A program made the translations under genes and the position numbers. Positions 1-9,092 of a DNA stretch of 64,000 nt are shown here, one piece after another (within the stretch, counting starts at the first letter, position 1; each line of letters starts with the position of its first letter). The DNA lies in the NCBI GenBank assembly GCA_016786865.1, contig JAEUVE010000008.1, positions 62,001-126,000 on the forward strand. The letters are read 5' to 3'. This DNA is from Sediminibacterium sp. GTDB lineage: Bacteria > Bacteroidota > Bacteroidia > Chitinophagales > Chitinophagaceae. The notes beneath the pieces are model-generated. The model saw only the letters and a list, made by a program, of their open reading frames with translations. It was not told the origin of the DNA and made no database searches.

Positions 1-298
1 ACAAGGGAGTTGTTCCGGCAGATACCACATGATCAATCACCTGTTGTAAATCGAGGTATTGTACCAATGCCGCGAATGCAATTACGCCCTGGTGATTAGC
101 CCTGGTAAGCCCGTTGAGTTTTTCAACCGGAACCAGCTGTATCGGAATATGGTGTTCTCTTGCAAGTGAACGGATGGAATGAAGCACGTCTCCTGTTGCG
201 TTTTTCTGCAGCAGGATTTTATCAATTGCTTTTCCGGATTGAAGGGCCTCTACGAGAGGCTGCCTTCCAATAATCATTGAACTTTTCTTCGGGGCCAT
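1..298 (-). CDS. rlmB: 23S rRNA 2'-O-methyltransferase RlmB/TrmH family, N-terminal part (cut by window edge)
   Basis: Reading the minus strand from an ATG at 296-298 gives a protein beginning MAPKKSSMIIGRQPLVEAL and continuing without a stop to the window edge (about 99 residues). The opening, a GRQPLVEAL-type motif followed by KAIDKILLQ, is the substrate-binding N-terminal domain of the SpoU/TrmH family. The later stretch NGLTRANHQGVIAF is the conserved end of that domain. In RlmB this enzyme methylates G2251 of 23S rRNA. The catalytic SPOUT knot lies outside the window, so the exact target within the family is inferred. Confidence 0.85.
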   Translation of the reverse strand, partial: MAPKKSSMIIGRQPLVEALQSGKAIDKILLQKNATGDVLHSIRSLAREHHIPIQLVPVEKLNGLTRANHQGVIAFAALVQYLDLQQVIDHVVSAGTTPL

Positions 299-309
299 TT
301 GCAAATGTA

Positions 310-864
310 TTACTTCAATTTTCCCTGAGCCAATAAGAGTTGAACTTTATATATGGCAGCTACACTCATGGAATCGGTGATCTGTCCCTTTTCTACCATT
401 TCCAGGGCTTCTGTAAAGGGTAATTTACGAATCACCAACTGTTCCGTTTCTTCGGGTTCAGGCTGCTCCTGACGCAACTCCCGGGCCAGAAAAACCAGCG
501 CCCGCTCATCGCTGACGGAATTGGACAGATGCATTTCCAGCAGGAACTCCCATCGGGAAGCCACCAATCCGGTTTCCTCCAGCAACTCCCGCTTCCCGCC
601 TTCCAGCGGGTCTGTTTCCAGCGGGGCGCCTCCTTCCGGAATTTCCCAACTGTAGGCATTCAGGGTAAAGCGGTATTGCCCGACCAGGTATGTATTGAGT
701 GCTTCATCCAGCACCAAAACCCCCACTGCTGTATTCTTGTAATGGACTTTACCATAAATGCCCCTGCCACCGGAAGGATTGATCACCTGGTATTCTGTTA
801 ACCCAATCCAGGGATTATCATACACTTTGTTCTCGCCTGTTATCTGCCAGGGGTTATGCTCCAT
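310..864 (-). CDS. Nudix hydrolase, ADP-ribose pyrophosphatase type
   Basis: A 184-residue Nudix protein. The Nudix helix is visible as REL-LEETGL, preceded by the glycine pair of IPEGGAPLE. The spacing between the first glycine/glutamate and the REL motif is about one residue longer than the classic box. The N-terminal portion (NPWIGLTEYQVINPSG followed by GVLVLDE) resembles the NudF/ADP-ribose pyrophosphatase group, which hydrolyses ADP-ribose or related nucleotide sugars with a divalent metal. The start ATG (862-864) overlaps the end of the next upstream gene by 11 bases, suggesting cotranscription and translational coupling. Substrate is inferred from family resemblance only. Confidence 0.85.
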   Translation of the reverse strand: MEHNPWQITGENKVYDNPWIGLTEYQVINPSGGRGIYGKVHYKNTAVGVLVLDEALNTYLVGQYRFTLNAYSWEIPEGGAPLETDPLEGGKRELLEETGLVASRWEFLLEMHLSNSVSDERALVFLARELRQEQPEPEETEQLVIRKLPFTEALEMVEKGQITDSMSVAAIYKVQLLLAQGKLK

Positions 865-1360
865 CCGGTTTATTTTTTTTAAAGATAATGGGTATTGAAA
901 TCAGCAGGTAAAAGAGGATACAGAAAACAATGCCAAATTTAATGATGGCACAGTAATAAGTGAGCCACAACGAATCGGGGGTATAATTGCCTGCAATGCT
1001 CTGCAACATCAGCAGATTTTCTGAAATATCCAGTATACCTGCTACAAAAGCTGCCCGTTGCAACAAAGTGCCTGCACTTCTTAAAAGGCCTTTGTTTCGT
1101 TTGGCTGCCACCGCAGCAACAGACAGAGACAGCAACAGTACATAAGTTGGTATAAACAAAAAATCAATCCAGATATTACAGGTAACAGTGGCCTGCTCCC
1201 AGGCAGCAAGTACCGTAGTTAATCTAGCCGGAGAATTAGCAAACTCCAGATCCAGGATGCCCCGGGGTGTATTCGGACCCGTAAGCCCGGCACCCTGAAG
1301 CCGCATCAACACAATAACCACCAGGCAGGAAACAGCCGTAATGGCAATCTGTTTTTTCAT
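854..1360 (-). CDS. Uncharacterised four-helix membrane protein
   Basis: 168 residues beginning MKKQIAITAVSCLVVIVL. I count four hydrophobic segments: residues about 5-20, 62-83, 95-117 and 132-158. The C-terminus is a short basic tail (FKKNKPDGA). A 40-residue extracytoplasmic loop lies between the first two segments. No catalytic motif or named family is recognised. Its 3' end overlaps the start of the Nudix gene by 11 bases, so the two are probably translated from one message. The only statement supported is a small integral inner-membrane protein. Confidence 0.7.
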   Translation of the reverse strand: MKKQIAITAVSCLVVIVLMRLQGAGLTGPNTPRGILDLEFANSPARLTTVLAAWEQATVTCNIWIDFLFIPTYVLLLSLSVAAVAAKRNKGLLRSAGTLLQRAAFVAGILDISENLLMLQSIAGNYTPDSLWLTYYCAIIKFGIVFCILFYLLISIPIIFKKNKPDGA

Positions 1361-1416
1361 AGCATGAAATTAAAAAATTAGCGGCAGTTCTGCCGATTCT
1401 TTGAACAATTCTCCAT

Positions 1417-1446
1417 AAAAAAGGCCGCTACCAGATGGCAGCGACC
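1417..1446 (-). terminator. Rho-independent terminator of the TonB/DUF6850 operon
   Basis: Arms GGCCGCTACC (1423-1432) and GGCAGCGACC (1437-1446) pair around a four-base AGAT loop with two mismatches. On the minus strand the stem is followed by six T residues (A run at 1417-1422). It lies just past the stop of the DUF4920 gene, the last gene of the minus-strand operon. Confidence 0.7.
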
Positions 1447-1467
1447 CGATGAACCCCTGAACCGCTA

Positions 1468-1947
1468 TTAACCTACAACCCTGATTCCCTTAGCAACCAG
1501 TCTGATCTCTTTTTTGGGCTGGGTAATGGCATCAATTTCTGCCTTGGTTTTTTTGGCATCCTCCGCATAATGCTTCAACTCATCTACAGAGGTCGTAACC
1601 AATGAAGCTTCCCCTTCCAGCACAACGGTTTTTCCTTTTATTTCCAAAGGAAGAAAAAAAGCATAGTCTTTCATTTTTACAAATGCAGTAGTCGTATCAT
1701 TTACCTGCAACTTGAGCCAGCAACCTTTTTTGGGACACACATCCACTACTTTGGCTTTTATCCTCGCATCCAGCTTATCGGACTTAGTCAACAGTGCAGG
1801 TAAAGTTTCTGCAGGAAGCGCGTTTTCAACAGAAATCGCAGCGCCAAAATTGCTGCCGGAAACAGCAGGCAGTTTTGGAGGCTGAGCATTCAGTGCTGAT
1901 GCAGTACACAACAGCAATAAGAAGAAGGATGTTTTTTTCATATTCAT
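1468..1947 (-). CDS. DUF4920 family secreted protein
   Basis: 159 residues with a cleavable signal peptide ending near ALNAQ (residue 21). The body matches the DUF4920 pattern as I remember it: a small beta-rich domain with KAKVVDVCPKKGCWLKL, then VKMKDYAFFLPLEIKGKTVVLEG. Two cysteines, C71 and C76, sit in a CPKKGC motif and could bind a metal or form a disulfide. It is the last gene of the five-gene operon, 18 bases after the cytochrome c peroxidase. Location is periplasmic. Function of the family is not known. A second in-frame ATG at 1941 (residue 3) is an equally good start. Confidence 0.8.
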   Translation of the reverse strand: MNMKKTSFFLLLLCTASALNAQPPKLPAVSGSNFGAAISVENALPAETLPALLTKSDKLDARIKAKVVDVCPKKGCWLKLQVNDTTTAFVKMKDYAFFLPLEIKGKTVVLEGEASLVTTSVDELKHYAEDAKKTKAEIDAITQPKKEIRLVAKGIRVVG

Positions 1948-1965
1948 ATTTAATTGTTTGGTTTC

Positions 1966-3102
1966 TTATTTGGGCAAATCAGGCATCCGTACTTTCCAGG
2001 GTTGTGCTGTAATGGCATTCATAAAAGCAATGATGTCCTGTTTTTCCTCTTTGGTCAGGTTCAGTTTTTTAAGCAGTGGATCTGTTCGGGGATACAATGT
2101 ATCTTTCAACTGTTCCGGCTTTGGCTTAGGTTGAGGCATACCTGCATTGTACATGTTCAGTATCCCTTCCATATCATCAAAAAGCCCGTTGTGCATCCAT
2201 GGACGGGTTCTCATTACATCCCGGAGAGAAGGGGTTTTAAACTGGCCCACATGCGCAGCTTTGCCGGTTACCTTATACAATCCAAGATCTTCAAATTCCC
2301 GGCCGTAATAAGTCAGGCCCACATTGTGAAACTGTTGATCGGTAAAAAGCGGCCCGTTATGACAATTCATGCACCTTGCCTTGGTTCTGAACAGGTGCAT
2401 GCCTCGCAAAGCTGCATCGCTTAATTTGGTGGCGTCTCCCTGTAAAAAATAATCAAAATCACTTTTACGGCTTACCAGGGTTCGCTCATAGGTAGCAATT
2501 GCATGCACCACGCGGTCAACATTCATTTCCTCTGTTCCATAAGCATTGGCAAAAAGTTTTTTGTATCCTGTAATTTTTCTGAGAACAGCAGGAACTTCCG
2601 GCATACTGCCATGCATTTCAATATCATTGTTTACGGGTCCGTATGCCTGATCTTCCAGCGTACTGGCACGACCATCCCAAAATAATTTTGAGCTGGCCCA
2701 GCTATTAGACAACGAAGGGGTATTGCGTTTACCGAGCTGCTGGTCGTGACCCACCGCTCTTTCCCTACCGTCTGTCCATGACATATCCGGAACATGACAG
2801 CTGGCACAGGAAATCTGGCCGGAACCACTCAGCCGTGGATCAAAGAACAGGATTTTCCCCAACGCTACCAGGTGTTTTACCGAATCTGCATTTGGATTAA
2901 CCGGGCTTTCGGGCAGTATACCCAACTCTTTCCAGAATACGCCTGAATCAATAAAAGGTGCAGGCCACTTGTGGGGAGGCTGCAGGTACCAGGCACGGAG
3001 TGTATCGTTGTACCAGGTATCGAGGTGGTTGATTTTTCCGGTACTAAAAGAACAGATTCCAACAGCAGCTGTAATAAGAACGATTACGAACAGTTTCTTC
3101 AT
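1966..3102 (-). CDS. Di-heme cytochrome c peroxidase (CcpA/MauG superfamily)
   Basis: 378 residues with an N-terminal signal or anchor segment. Two c-type heme sites are present, CASCH (C99, C102, H103) and CMNCH (C244, C247, H248). FWDGRASTLEDQA and GPVNND are typical of the bacterial di-heme peroxidases. The PWMHNG motif supplies a methionine where CcpA-type enzymes have the axial ligand of the electron-transfer heme, whereas MauG has tyrosine; this favours a peroxidase over a MauG-like oxygenase. Usual role: reduction of hydrogen peroxide in the periplasm. It sits 3 bases after the DUF6850 barrel gene, inside a TonB-receptor operon, so here it may act on an imported or bound ligand. Confidence 0.92.
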   Translation of the reverse strand: MKKLFVIVLITAAVGICSFSTGKINHLDTWYNDTLRAWYLQPPHKWPAPFIDSGVFWKELGILPESPVNPNADSVKHLVALGKILFFDPRLSGSGQISCASCHVPDMSWTDGRERAVGHDQQLGKRNTPSLSNSWASSKLFWDGRASTLEDQAYGPVNNDIEMHGSMPEVPAVLRKITGYKKLFANAYGTEEMNVDRVVHAIATYERTLVSRKSDFDYFLQGDATKLSDAALRGMHLFRTKARCMNCHNGPLFTDQQFHNVGLTYYGREFEDLGLYKVTGKAAHVGQFKTPSLRDVMRTRPWMHNGLFDDMEGILNMYNAGMPQPKPKPEQLKDTLYPRTDPLLKKLNLTKEEKQDIIAFMNAITAQPWKVRMPDLPK

Positions 3103-3105
3103 AAA

Positions 3106-4644
3106 TTAGAAATAGAGATTAAAGGAACAGGAAACATTGAGTCTGTTTTTATTGGGCTGATAACCTGCCGGTAAAACCATATCAGGTTCACCGCCTCTGG
3201 CAGTCCATACGGCGCGGATTGCTATGCCGGCATCCAGCTGCCTGAAGATATTTTTTTTGATTGCCTGTACACGGGTTTCCAGGTTCAATGCCGAGTAACT
3301 GTAATACAGGTAATCGGAGTAAACAACGCCTTTCGTAAAAACATTCACCTGTGTGGGCGGCGCTTCCAACTCATTTAATAATGGAATGCTGTAGGAAGGA
3401 TGAAATGCCGCAGCAAATGAAGTGGCTTTACCAGACTTCCAGTAAAGGTTGGCAGTGATGCCCGGTTTTACAAACGTATTTCGCAGGTAATGCTGCGCTA
3501 CATAATCTTCGCGTGAAATATCTGTAAAATCAATACCCGCTCCTATTTCCGGTTCCGCTTTCCCATTGCGAAACCTGTACAGATAAGAGAGATTCAATGT
3601 ATTGCCGGAATAGAAATAATTGCTTCCGTTCAGCTCGGCAAGCCAGTTGTCTCCGCTCTGCAACGAAAGTTGCGCATACAATTGCTGATGATTTCCACTG
3701 CCCTGTTTACTCAACAACAAGCTTGCATGAATGTCTTGCAAATACAGTTTGCTGTATACATGATACAACCTGGAACTGTTGCCTTCATCCATCGTAAGTT
3801 CCTCGGACCTGAGCCGATATGCAGCATTGGCGCGTATGTTGATCTTTCCGGCCACCCCTGCATAACTTGCATCAAAACCACTGTAATCGCTGAAGTGCCT
3901 TAGCCTTCCCTGCAATTTAGTAATATGCCCGTAACCCAGGCGCAGGTAACTGTTTCTTTCGATGTACAACTGATTTCCGGCATAGTTCTTATTCTTGTAG
4001 GTAATAGAAGTAGTTTCGTTGCCGTAACCCCAGACAAATCCGACACCAATAAGGTGTTTACCCAACCGGTAAGTAATAGCAGGATGCAGGGTCAGTTTAA
4101 ACTGGCTTACGTCGGGCCTTGGGTCTACCGAACGGGTAGTCCAGTGATAATGATACGCTGCCCCCCACGAAATATGCATTTTGTTTTTCAATAGTTCATA
4201 AGCAATCAATGCATCCATATTGTAGTTCTGCCGTTCGTAGGCACCTGCTTTACCTGCAAAAAAATAAAAGGGCTGTACCTCTTCTTCGATGCCCTTCATG
4301 GTCCAGGCCAGGCTGTCTTCCATGATTTTATTAAAGTGAAAACTTCCTGCAATCCGCACGCGTTTAAGGGTACTGTACCCCTCAGTATAAAAGTCTGCAA
4401 TTGTAGTACGCTGCGCTTGCTGCACCCTTCTGAAGCCTCCGGCAATATGTGTGGCAGAAAGAGATGCATATCCTGTTTTGTTTACAGGACTGCTCACCAG
4501 CTGGGTAGCATTGTGCTGGATCATTCCGGCCTCTATTGCGCTTTGCTGGTAAAAGTAAATACTGTCTGCCACTCCATTGCGCTGCGCAACAAGGGGAACA
4601 GAGAAAAAAAGTAAAATTGAACTGCAAACAAAAAATCGACTCAT
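3106..4644 (-). CDS. DUF6850 family outer-membrane beta-barrel protein
   Basis: I use the ATG at 4644 (MSRFFVCSS...), 512 residues, because it gives a normal signal peptide ending at VAQ and begins one base after the upstream stop. A longer reading from 4707 would run into the preceding gene. The rest is alternating aromatic/polar strands with short turns, ending in ...SCSFNLYF, a terminal aromatic strand expected of an outer-membrane barrel. I recognise it as a DUF6850-type barrel from its context and pattern (TIADFYTEGYSTLKR, then a YERQNYNMDALIAYE-like stretch). It probably works with the adjacent lipoprotein and TonB receptor. Substrate unknown. Confidence 0.72.
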   Translation of the reverse strand: MSRFFVCSSILLFFSVPLVAQRNGVADSIYFYQQSAIEAGMIQHNATQLVSSPVNKTGYASLSATHIAGGFRRVQQAQRTTIADFYTEGYSTLKRVRIAGSFHFNKIMEDSLAWTMKGIEEEVQPFYFFAGKAGAYERQNYNMDALIAYELLKNKMHISWGAAYHYHWTTRSVDPRPDVSQFKLTLHPAITYRLGKHLIGVGFVWGYGNETTSITYKNKNYAGNQLYIERNSYLRLGYGHITKLQGRLRHFSDYSGFDASYAGVAGKINIRANAAYRLRSEELTMDEGNSSRLYHVYSKLYLQDIHASLLLSKQGSGNHQQLYAQLSLQSGDNWLAELNGSNYFYSGNTLNLSYLYRFRNGKAEPEIGAGIDFTDISREDYVAQHYLRNTFVKPGITANLYWKSGKATSFAAAFHPSYSIPLLNELEAPPTQVNVFTKGVVYSDYLYYSYSALNLETRVQAIKKNIFRQLDAGIAIRAVWTARGGEPDMVLPAGYQPNKNRLNVSCSFNLYF

Positions 4645-4645
4645 A

Positions 4646-6034
4646 TTAATCTGCAAATGAAGAAGCTGATTTGGAAGGATCTGCTTTGGATTTTGTAATA
4701 AAATCATTGGCAGAATGATTGGTGTCTTTCAAAATTTTTCTACCGCCAACGGTCCTGGCAGTTTTTCTCACCAGCGACTGGGAAGAATACTCCCCTGCGT
4801 TTACATTGGCAGGGCCTGCATCCAGGCTGTTTTGCAGGCGCTTGGGAACCCGGGCAGTTTCTACCACCCGCTGCAACTCCACTGCATCAATGATGTGCCG
4901 GATAGGTATCTGAGGATATTTAACCGTGGTACTGGTAACCGTGGTTTCTACCGGAGAAGGGTATGCAGGCCACTGTGCAGGATCCTGTCCGGCAGGTGCT
5001 TTAAAAATAATCAGTGCATCTCTTCCCAGATTATCGAGCAGGAGGTCCTGCATAGATGATGCGAGTATTACTGTCAGGTTAGGAACAGACGGATTATCAA
5101 TATCCCATTTATAGGCAGAGAACGTTGGAGAACTGCTGGTTGGGATAAAAATAGATCTTCTGTAGTCTACCAGGTAGCCTTCAAAATTTGCGCCGCTCAG
5201 ATCAATGGTCAGCGTAGGATCCGTAATACCCTGTGTGGTTCCTCCTGTAAGGGCATAAGGCTGTGTATGATTCAGTGCAGTTTGCGCAATGATGATGCTT
5301 TCGCCGGGATTAACCGGATGATCTTTTCCCGTACCAGGTATCATGAAAAGACTCTTTACATACACGTAGTCTTCATTGGCCCTTGCTGCAGTTTGCCCGA
5401 TAGATTTACTCCAATCGTACTGGCTGTTGGGCAAATAACCCGGAGTAGCAGCATTATTGGCTGTACCGGCAACGCCATATACCTGTCCAAAGTACAGGCT
5501 GTCTGCATAAAGTACCTGATTGGAATTGTTATAAATCTCTACAAACTGATCACGGAAACTAGCACCCCGGCTGGTGTTGGAACCGGCATAATATACCTGT
5601 TTGAATACCCAGTCGCCAATTTTGCCTGCAGTTAACACAACAGGCGCTTCGGAAATAGCAGCGGCAACCGACTGACCGGTAATATTACCATTAAACACCA
5701 CATCGTCGGCAACATAAGTACCGCTAAGTAAAGAATAGCTTGCTGCACCAATGGTTATGCTGGCCGTAATGGTATAATTGCCGGGCGCTAAACTTGCAAA
5801 ATATGTAATCCCCTGTGCATCGGAATAAGCCTGGTTCACTGTGCCGCTGGTGAGATTGGTAATTTTCACAAGAGCGCTGTCCTTTCTCAGTCCAAGAGCG
5901 GCTATAGATTCTTCATAAGCTAATTTCACAGAAAAGCTAACAGGTCTTACACCTGATCCGGCATCTCTTTTGTGACAGCCGGCCAAAAGTACCAGGGCAA
6001 AAGCAAGCAGTAAGAATGGGTGTTTTTGTTTCAT
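4646..6034 (-). CDS. DUF4876-type surface/periplasmic lipoprotein
   Basis: 462 residues with a lipoprotein signal; the lipobox is LLAGC, with C20 as the lipidated cysteine. An N-terminal Ig/carboxypeptidase-regulatory-like region (residues about 30-110, including GNYTITASI) is followed by a domain with DQFVEIYNNSNQVLYADSL, which resembles a lamin-tail-like fold and is the feature I associate with DUF4876. Ten bases separate it from the TonB receptor upstream and one base from the DUF6850 gene downstream. This argues for a shared complex, possibly a ligand-capture lipoprotein for the receptor. The DUF assignment is from memory and could be wrong; lipoprotein status is clear. Confidence 0.72.
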   Translation of the reverse strand: MKQKHPFLLLAFALVLLAGCHKRDAGSGVRPVSFSVKLAYEESIAALGLRKDSALVKITNLTSGTVNQAYSDAQGITYFASLAPGNYTITASITIGAASYSLLSGTYVADDVVFNGNITGQSVAAAISEAPVVLTAGKIGDWVFKQVYYAGSNTSRGASFRDQFVEIYNNSNQVLYADSLYFGQVYGVAGTANNAATPGYLPNSQYDWSKSIGQTAARANEDYVYVKSLFMIPGTGKDHPVNPGESIIIAQTALNHTQPYALTGGTTQGITDPTLTIDLSGANFEGYLVDYRRSIFIPTSSSPTFSAYKWDIDNPSVPNLTVILASSMQDLLLDNLGRDALIIFKAPAGQDPAQWPAYPSPVETTVTSTTVKYPQIPIRHIIDAVELQRVVETARVPKRLQNSLDAGPANVNAGEYSSQSLVRKTARTVGGRKILKDTNHSANDFITKSKADPSKSASSFAD

Positions 6035-6044
6035 GTTAATTGGT

Positions 6045-8798
6045 TTAGAATTGAATTGACAAACCTGCAGATAAGCTCAGCGGGCTATTGTATACGACCG
6101 AAGTCTGGGTAAGCGTATTGTAATACTCGGGGCGAATATTCAGCACATTGTATGCATTCAGCGTGAGCCTGATCTGGCGGTTTACTTCTTTGGCAATTCG
6201 CATATTCAGGTTTCCATATACAAAGGGAAGATTCACAGGTTCTGTAGACATCACTGCCCTTCCGTCTACAATGGTTACGTTGGGATCCAGTTTCAGGTAA
6301 CCATATTCGGGGTTAGCGGAATCAAATTTTCCGATAGGATGAAATTGAAAATACTGATCAATGTATCCAATGGGCTCATTGCCATGCGGAACGGTTTTGG
6401 CTGAGCGCAACCAATGGATATCAGCCGAGAGGCTGATGATAAATCCCAGTGCAGGAATATGCGTATCGGAACCGATTCTGGAAATCAGCGATACATTTTC
6501 GCGAACGTCTGCATAATAAACACCATACCACGCTTTTCCTCCCTGTTGAATATAGGAGTTGTCTGCCATAATAATCCTGCGATCATTGCTGTTGTCCGAC
6601 TTACTCCAGGAAAAAGCAGCACTAATGGTAAAACGTGTCATCAATGGTTTAACCCGGTTGGTTTGTAAAATGAATTCAGCCCCATAATTGTCTGAACTGA
6701 GTCCATTGGTAATAATGTAATTACCCGCAGCAGCAAATACGCTGCTATCTCCGGTGGGATAATAGCTGATTTTCTGGCCAGGAACCACGGTATAACCGTA
6801 ATTAGGCAAACGAAGCGGCTGAAACTGCGAATAGCTGTTGAATCCATTCCTGTCTTTTTTGATGTAGCCGAACAAAGATGCTGTGCCCCAGCTTCCATTG
6901 TAACGCAAACCGGTTTCGAACTGAGTGGAACGCGCAGGTTTCAGGTTGCTGTTGTCTGTATTGATTTTTTGCGTGTAAACCAAAAACAGGCTCTGATCTG
7001 CATAGCCATTGTAAAGGTTCAACAGGGGAATATCCAGATAGGTTGGAGCAGGATAACGGTGTGCCATCGTTGGCGATTTGGTAGATATCCCGTAAGCCAT
7101 GTTTAACTCCCATTGCTTACTGAGCTGATATCTTGCATTAATCCTGGGTTGAAGGTTACCAAAATCATTCTGAATATCATAACGCAATCCTAACCCAATA
7201 TGAAGTGGACGACCCTTCAGTTTGGCAACAAGGTTATCCTGCAAATAGAAGCCGGTATTCACCAGGTCTTTCAGCAGTCTGTAATTGAAAGGACGTTCAT
7301 TCTGGTTGTTTACACTGATCCACCGGGGTCTTTCCGGATTTACAACAATTCCTTCTCCCTTATTGCCCGACAAACTAAAGTTGACCCCATAGCTGAGATT
7401 CTGCAAAAGAGCACCTGTTTTGATCAGGCTGCTGAAACTCAGGTTGGCTGAAATTGTTTTAGGCCGACCAATGATGCGTTCCTCCGCCAGGTATGCACCA
7501 GGCAAGAATATACCTTCGTAAATGCCGGTTGTATCTTTATTGGCAAGCCCTTTGGGAGGGCCATTGAGCAGCCATTGATTATAGGTTTCCTGATAGCCGC
7601 TGCTGTAACTTACACTAAAGGTTGCCGAACGAACAAAAGAAGCAGGCAGGCTCAACAATAACCTGTTAGACACACTTAAGTTTCTTCGCCGCGAGTAGGT
7701 CTTTAATTCTGCATCATCGTCCGGGTCGGTTAGTACATCATCCAGTTGTGTACTGTAATCGACAGACAAAGTGTTTTTTAATCCCTTGGCAATCTGGTAG
7801 GTCCACATGAGCGCCGTGTTCACGCGATCAAATTTTTTGAGTTTGTCTCTGGGATCCTTATTGCTGTTCAGATAGCCCAGGCTAATATTCAACGCACCCC
7901 ATTTTTTCCCAAGCCCTATTCCCTTTGATAAAGAAAATTCTGTGGATCCTTCATTGATACGCGTATTGAACTGATAGTTTGTTTTTCCGGCCTGGCGGTT
8001 GATGATGATCGCTCCGGATGTAAGTTCGCTGTATTGGGCGGATGCCACACCCGAAACCACTTCGATGCTTTCGATATTATTTACCGGAATATCGCGCAGA
8101 TCAGGGCCGGAGAAAGGCACATCAAAACTACCATCGGACCTGCTGTTGATCACAGAGCCGGACATTCCCCTGATAGACAAACTTCTGTTTTGCATATTCG
8201 CATCATTGGATTGCCTGATGCCATCTACAATGATGGCCGTGCCCAGCGAGTTGGTAAGAGCATGATTCCCATCGGCCTCGCTTCGGAGCGTAATCAGTTG
8301 CGGATTTTGCAATTGAGGAGGAACAGTGGTTTTACCCGGAAGATTGTTGAGTACATCTGCCAGACTAAACGCCTGCATTTGAGCAATCGCCTCCCGGTTA
8401 AAAAGTATGGACGAATTAGACACATTCCCCTTTCTTATACCTGTTACTTCCACATGATCAAGCCTAAGGCTGAGATCTGTTAAAACAAAAAAGTGCAATT
8501 GATTAAATAAAGCAGCAGGAATGGTTTTGGAAAGCGTTTGTTTACCAACATAGCTCAGTTCGAGATTAACTTCACTCATTTTTTTTGTGACCGGTATTAC
8601 AAAACTGCCATCCGATCCAGTATTAAACAAGGCCTCTGTTTGTAAAACCTTAACGGTACAGAATGCAAGTGGCTGGTTACGACTGTCTGTAACCCTTCCC
8701 CTTAGAACATTTGCAGCCTGTGCCTTCAATCCTGCTTCTGAAAAAAAGAACACTACAAAAATCAGCACCCCAATTCTAATGTTTACATATCCTTTCAT
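6045..8798 (-). CDS. TonB-dependent outer-membrane receptor with carboxypeptidase regulatory-like domain
   Basis: I take the ATG at 8798 (MKGYVNIRIGVLIF...), giving 917 residues with a signal peptide ending AEAGLKAQ-like near residue 26; a longer in-frame start at 8837 adds a non-signal-like stretch. Domains in order: carboxypeptidase-regulatory-like beta sandwich (about 30-110), plug (about 130-270, with ADVLNNLPGKT and IIVDGIRQS), then a 22-strand barrel ending in LSAGLSIQF. It heads the five-gene operon that includes a di-heme peroxidase. It imports an unknown ligand using TonB energy. It is not paired with a SusD protein, so a polysaccharide ligand is unlikely. Confidence 0.9.
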   Translation of the reverse strand: MKGYVNIRIGVLIFVVFFFSEAGLKAQAANVLRGRVTDSRNQPLAFCTVKVLQTEALFNTGSDGSFVIPVTKKMSEVNLELSYVGKQTLSKTIPAALFNQLHFFVLTDLSLRLDHVEVTGIRKGNVSNSSILFNREAIAQMQAFSLADVLNNLPGKTTVPPQLQNPQLITLRSEADGNHALTNSLGTAIIVDGIRQSNDANMQNRSLSIRGMSGSVINSRSDGSFDVPFSGPDLRDIPVNNIESIEVVSGVASAQYSELTSGAIIINRQAGKTNYQFNTRINEGSTEFSLSKGIGLGKKWGALNISLGYLNSNKDPRDKLKKFDRVNTALMWTYQIAKGLKNTLSVDYSTQLDDVLTDPDDDAELKTYSRRRNLSVSNRLLLSLPASFVRSATFSVSYSSGYQETYNQWLLNGPPKGLANKDTTGIYEGIFLPGAYLAEERIIGRPKTISANLSFSSLIKTGALLQNLSYGVNFSLSGNKGEGIVVNPERPRWISVNNQNERPFNYRLLKDLVNTGFYLQDNLVAKLKGRPLHIGLGLRYDIQNDFGNLQPRINARYQLSKQWELNMAYGISTKSPTMAHRYPAPTYLDIPLLNLYNGYADQSLFLVYTQKINTDNSNLKPARSTQFETGLRYNGSWGTASLFGYIKKDRNGFNSYSQFQPLRLPNYGYTVVPGQKISYYPTGDSSVFAAAGNYIITNGLSSDNYGAEFILQTNRVKPLMTRFTISAAFSWSKSDNSNDRRIIMADNSYIQQGGKAWYGVYYADVRENVSLISRIGSDTHIPALGFIISLSADIHWLRSAKTVPHGNEPIGYIDQYFQFHPIGKFDSANPEYGYLKLDPNVTIVDGRAVMSTEPVNLPFVYGNLNMRIAKEVNRQIRLTLNAYNVLNIRPEYYNTLTQTSVVYNSPLSLSAGLSIQF

Positions 8799-8842
8799 GA
8801 TTCTTTCAATGGTTGGCGAATATAATAGAAAAAACAAATAGT

Positions 8843-8857
8843 CTACTAGTTTAGTAG
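8843..8857. promoter_or_regulatory. Palindrome upstream of the TonB/DUF4876/DUF6850 operon, candidate operator
   Basis: CTACTA (8843-8848) and TAGTAG (8852-8857) form a perfect inverted repeat with a 3-base spacer, about 45 bases upstream of the receptor start codon in the 294-base gap between this operon and metK. The size suits a dimeric regulator such as a metal-responsive repressor, but no regulator is identified. Apart from this and the metK terminator I see nothing else in the gap. Confidence 0.35.
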
Positions 8858-9036
8858 GATAAACGGTAGATGTTTATTTTTTCTTATTCAAACACAATGT
8901 ATTCGGGCACGAATATCTCAATGTGCATTCCGGCTGAATGTAGCAATCGGGAAATTCCATTTACGAAATCAGCAGAAACCGGTCAATGGGCTATAAAATC
9001 GCCCCTATCCTGAAGCAGCGGCTTTGCTGGAGGGCG

Positions 9037-9071
9037 CAAAAAAAAACCTCTGTGCTTTTGCACAGAGGTTT
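9037..9071 (-). terminator. Rho-independent terminator of metK
   Basis: A perfect 12-base stem, AAACCTCTGTGC (9044-9055) with GCACAGAGGTTT (9060-9071), closes on a TTTT loop. On the minus strand it is followed by a T tract (A run ending at 9046). It lies 22 bases past the metK stop. Confidence 0.92.
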
Positions 9072-9092
9072 CACTAAAAAAACTTTTACTGA

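Noticed and set aside
4645..4707. Longer N-terminus for the DUF6850 protein
   Set aside because: It would overlap the end of the upstream lipoprotein gene and places extra residues before a normal signal peptide.
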